Below, in pieces: positions 17,566 to 19,840 of a DNA stretch of 19,840 nt (the stretch's first letter is position 1; each line of letters begins with the position of its first letter). The notes beneath the pieces are model-generated. The model was not told where the DNA came from and did no database searches. It was given only the letters and a program-made list of their open reading frames with translations. The stretch is from NCBI GenBank assembly GCA_004802705.1, contig SGPL01000593.1, positions 1 to 19,840 of the forward strand. Reading direction: 5' to 3'. Both the position numbers and the translations under genes were made by a program. Source of the stretch: Bondarzewia mesenterica. Lineage: Eukaryota > Basidiomycota > Agaricomycetes > Russulales > Bondarzewiaceae.

Positions 17566-19840
17566 TCATGGCCGCAATCGCGCGTCCAAATCGCTCGGAT
17601 CGAGTGAAACCCCCCAAAAAGGCCTCACCAACCTGAGCTCCCCACCCAACCAACGCAAACCCGAGCACCCCCCCTCCCCCGGGACCCACTCGCTCACTCC
17701 AACCGCCTCACCCTCAACGGCACGTCCGTCCCCCCCTCTCCCTCCACCCTCGGCCGCGGCAAAAAAAAGCGACAACGTCGTCTCCACCCTCGTCCCCGGC
17801 CCCTCTCCCAACTCAAACGCAAACCCGCGCACCAACACCGACAACACCGCCTGTCCACCCCCCAACAAACATACCCATCAACACACCACGAAAAAACAAC
17901 GACGACAATCACGCACCTTGAACTCCGCGATCGCAAAGCCCTTCCCGAGACACGTCCGCGGCCCGTCCACGAACGTCAACAAATGCCGATGCCCCGCAAT
18001 CTCCGCCGCCCGCGTCTTGCCCACACCATCCTCAAGCCACCGCTCAGGCTTAAACTCCTTCGCATCAGGTCCCCACAGCGCCTCGCACACGTTCACGGCG
18101 TGGATGGGCACCACAATCGTCGTGCCCTTGGCCACTGCAACCCGATCCGTCGTCTTACCATCCTTGGTGACAATCGGAGTGGTCAGCGGGAGGACGTCGT
18201 CTGTCATTGCCTGTAAAGTCAAGAAGAGGGGAGGTGAGATGGAGAGGATTGGGGGGACGGGGAGGGACTGACCATGCGATTGGTCTCTGGGACAGGAGGA
18301 TGTAACCTGAGAATCTCGTGCACGACGGCGTCCAGGTAGGGCAGGCCGTACGTCAACTGGTCCCACGTAGGATCGCTCGCGCCGAACTGGGCCATCAGTT
18401 CCTCCCGGAGCTTAGCTTGGACGTCCAGACTCCTGCAAAGCTCGATGAGAGCCCACTTGTCAAATACGTGAGCTGATCCCACTCTCGAGGAACACCTTGA
18501 AGGGAATGGAAGTGGTGACGTACCGTAAGACTGACTGCGAGGCGCGAACCATAGAACGTGAACGACATCGAATGGAAAAAGCAACAACTGCACTCACTGG
18601 ATGTCGTCTCGTAACCTGCCAGAATGAGGATCTTCATCTGAAGAATGAATCAAAGTCAGCACTGACGGGAGCACGGTGCTGAATGGATCGATACAGAATG
18701 CTCACTTGTGCCATGATCTCCTCCTGAGACAGATACAACTCTGACTGGTTTCCTTCTGCCTTCACTGAGGGACCCATAAAAGCACGAATCAGCACACTGT
18801 TAGTACCCGCCACCCCCACCCGACTCACACAAAAGCCCGATAATCGATCTGTCGGGCCCTTCCCCAACCTTCCTCGTCCTCTCCAGCATCTCGTCCGCAA
18901 TTCCGCCCACACCATGAGTGAGCGACGTGATCTGCCTCGACCTCTGGTTTGGGAGCCGTATGATGAACGGCAGCACAGGCGCGAGCACGAGGAAGAATGT
19001 CTGGAACGGCGATATCCTATCGTTGGCGAACGAGTCAAAGATCGTGGCCACGACCGGTCGCTTTCCACGCAGTGTCGCAAAGTCGTGCGAGAAGCCCGCG
19101 AGGCCGATGCTGTCCAGCCTGTTCGTGCAAACAAAAGTCACGGTCAGGCCAGTGGCGCGGACACGAGTGCGGGATCGACTTGCGAGACATGGTTCATCCT
19201 GATGTGCGTCAAGCAAGGAGAAAAGAACGTCAGACCCACTTGTACGAGGACGTTGAACGAACCACCCCTCACCACTTCTGAACTTCGATGATAGCCTCAT
19301 CGGAGCCATTCGACTCGATCACGGTCTCCCAGGCAGCCTTGAGCTAGATACACCCACGTCAGTCGCCAGACACGGAGCGGCTCGTGTGCGCAGACAGAAA
19401 CGCACCTTATATGCCGACTCGGTGAAAATGGAGGTGAGCTGCCGGATCGCGGCATTGCTAAACGCGGGCGCAAGGAGTTTGCGCTGTCTCTTGTGAGACT
19501 CTCCGTCGGCCCACAACAGACCCTTACCAGCCTACCATCGAACCTCTCACTCAAACCCCCGAAAAAAAGAGAAACAAAGAAAAGACTCACAATCATATCA
19601 ATCGACATCTTTTCAAACTCGTCCTGCGTGTACTCGTTCGTGTCCCTCGCATAAAAATGGGAAATGGCCTTGGGATCCATCAACGCGATGCGCCGCGAGC
19701 CCAGCGCAGCCGGGAGGCTGTATACTACACCGTACTCCCTCGCCCACGCTTCAAACATCCCCGCCGGGTCCTCGGAATGCCGTATGCGTTTCCCCCACCC
19801 GAACACCCAATCCGGATTCGCAGGGCCCCTGAGGGGCGTC
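17566..19840 (-). CDS. Cytochrome P450 monooxygenase, gene B (5' end outside window)
   Basis: Tandem paralogue of gene A with the same exon plan. Exons (minus): from beyond 19840 to 19591, then 19531-19406, 19343-19273, 19198-19184, 19118-18829, 18764-18706, 18637-18598, 18534-18524, 18455-18273, 18210-17917, 17850-17566. Seen motifs: WADGESHKRQRK, AGYETTS, EILR, PERW, FVDGPRTCLG. The N-terminal anchor and start lie off the right edge; the visible part begins at the RGPAN segment. Exon 5 has one extra codon compared with gene A. The intron at 19183-19119 begins GC instead of GT. In the last exon an eight-base T run (minus strand; 17761-17768) puts the frame one base off relative to gene A. 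As read, the protein runs on to a stop at 17566 with an unrelated Gly-rich tail; the stop homologous to that of gene A is at 17694. The change is beyond the haem motif, so the gene may still work, or the run may be miscalled. Confidence 0.88.

Noticed and set aside
17369..18271. 300-codon plus-strand open frame between and over the P450 genes
   Set aside because: It runs antisense through the strongly conserved exons 10 and 11 of gene B and continues into its 3' flank. Its composition is the low-complexity mirror of the GC-rich coding strand, and the equivalent stretch of gene A gives only a shorter frame.
10108..19840. Laccase plus P450 pair as a biosynthetic gene cluster
   Set aside because: No backbone enzyme, transporter or pathway regulator is present, and the laccase is separated from gene A by 2 kb of gene-free DNA; co-orientation alone is weak evidence.

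Overview
The window is nuclear DNA from a filamentous basidiomycete, most likely an Agaricomycete. Protein-coding genes are cut by many short introns (mostly 53-84 nt, GT-AG). There is a secreted basidiomycete-type laccase with 16 introns, a tandem pair of membrane cytochrome P450 genes, and tRNA genes with short introns after position 37. All gene models below come from reading frames, splice sites and phase by eye; every complete model closes in frame.

Layout. (1) 1-3479 is a near-perfect inverted repeat with arms 1-1619 and 1862-3479 around a 242-bp spacer. Each arm holds two intron-containing tRNA-Lys(CUU) genes and the 3' end of an inositol polyphosphate 5-phosphatase gene, so the window has four tRNA-Lys genes facing inward and two copies of the phosphatase 3' end. 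I counted about a dozen differences between the arms (9 substitutions, 3 one-base indels). (2) 3225-7197, minus strand: a complete 5-phosphatase with a proline-rich N-terminus and a WD40-like propeller; its 3' end lies in the right arm. (3) 7642-9516, plus strand: a single-exon, probably mitochondrial PPR-type protein, divergent from the phosphatase across a 444-bp shared promoter. (4) 10108-12751, minus strand: a complete laccase of 17 exons with all copper ligands. (5) 12752-14745: about 2 kb without a gene, containing the laccase promoter and several small palindromes. (6) 14746-17035, minus strand: a complete P450 (gene A, 11 exons). (7) 17566 to beyond 19840, minus strand: its tandem paralogue (gene B), 5' end outside the window, with one GC-AG intron and a shifted C-terminus at an eight-base homopolymer.

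Functionally, the phosphatase (phosphoinositide signalling and membrane traffic), the PPR protein (organelle RNA) and the tRNAs are housekeeping. The laccase and P450 pair belong to the oxidative machinery typical of wood- and litter-decaying fungi. They lie on the same strand, but nothing in the sequence shows a joint pathway or co-regulation.

The most unusual structure is the tRNA-centred palindrome. It may be a real fold-back duplication or an assembly join of two near-identical haplotypes; long reads across the spacer would decide. I found no CRISPR array, transposase or recognisable mobile element.
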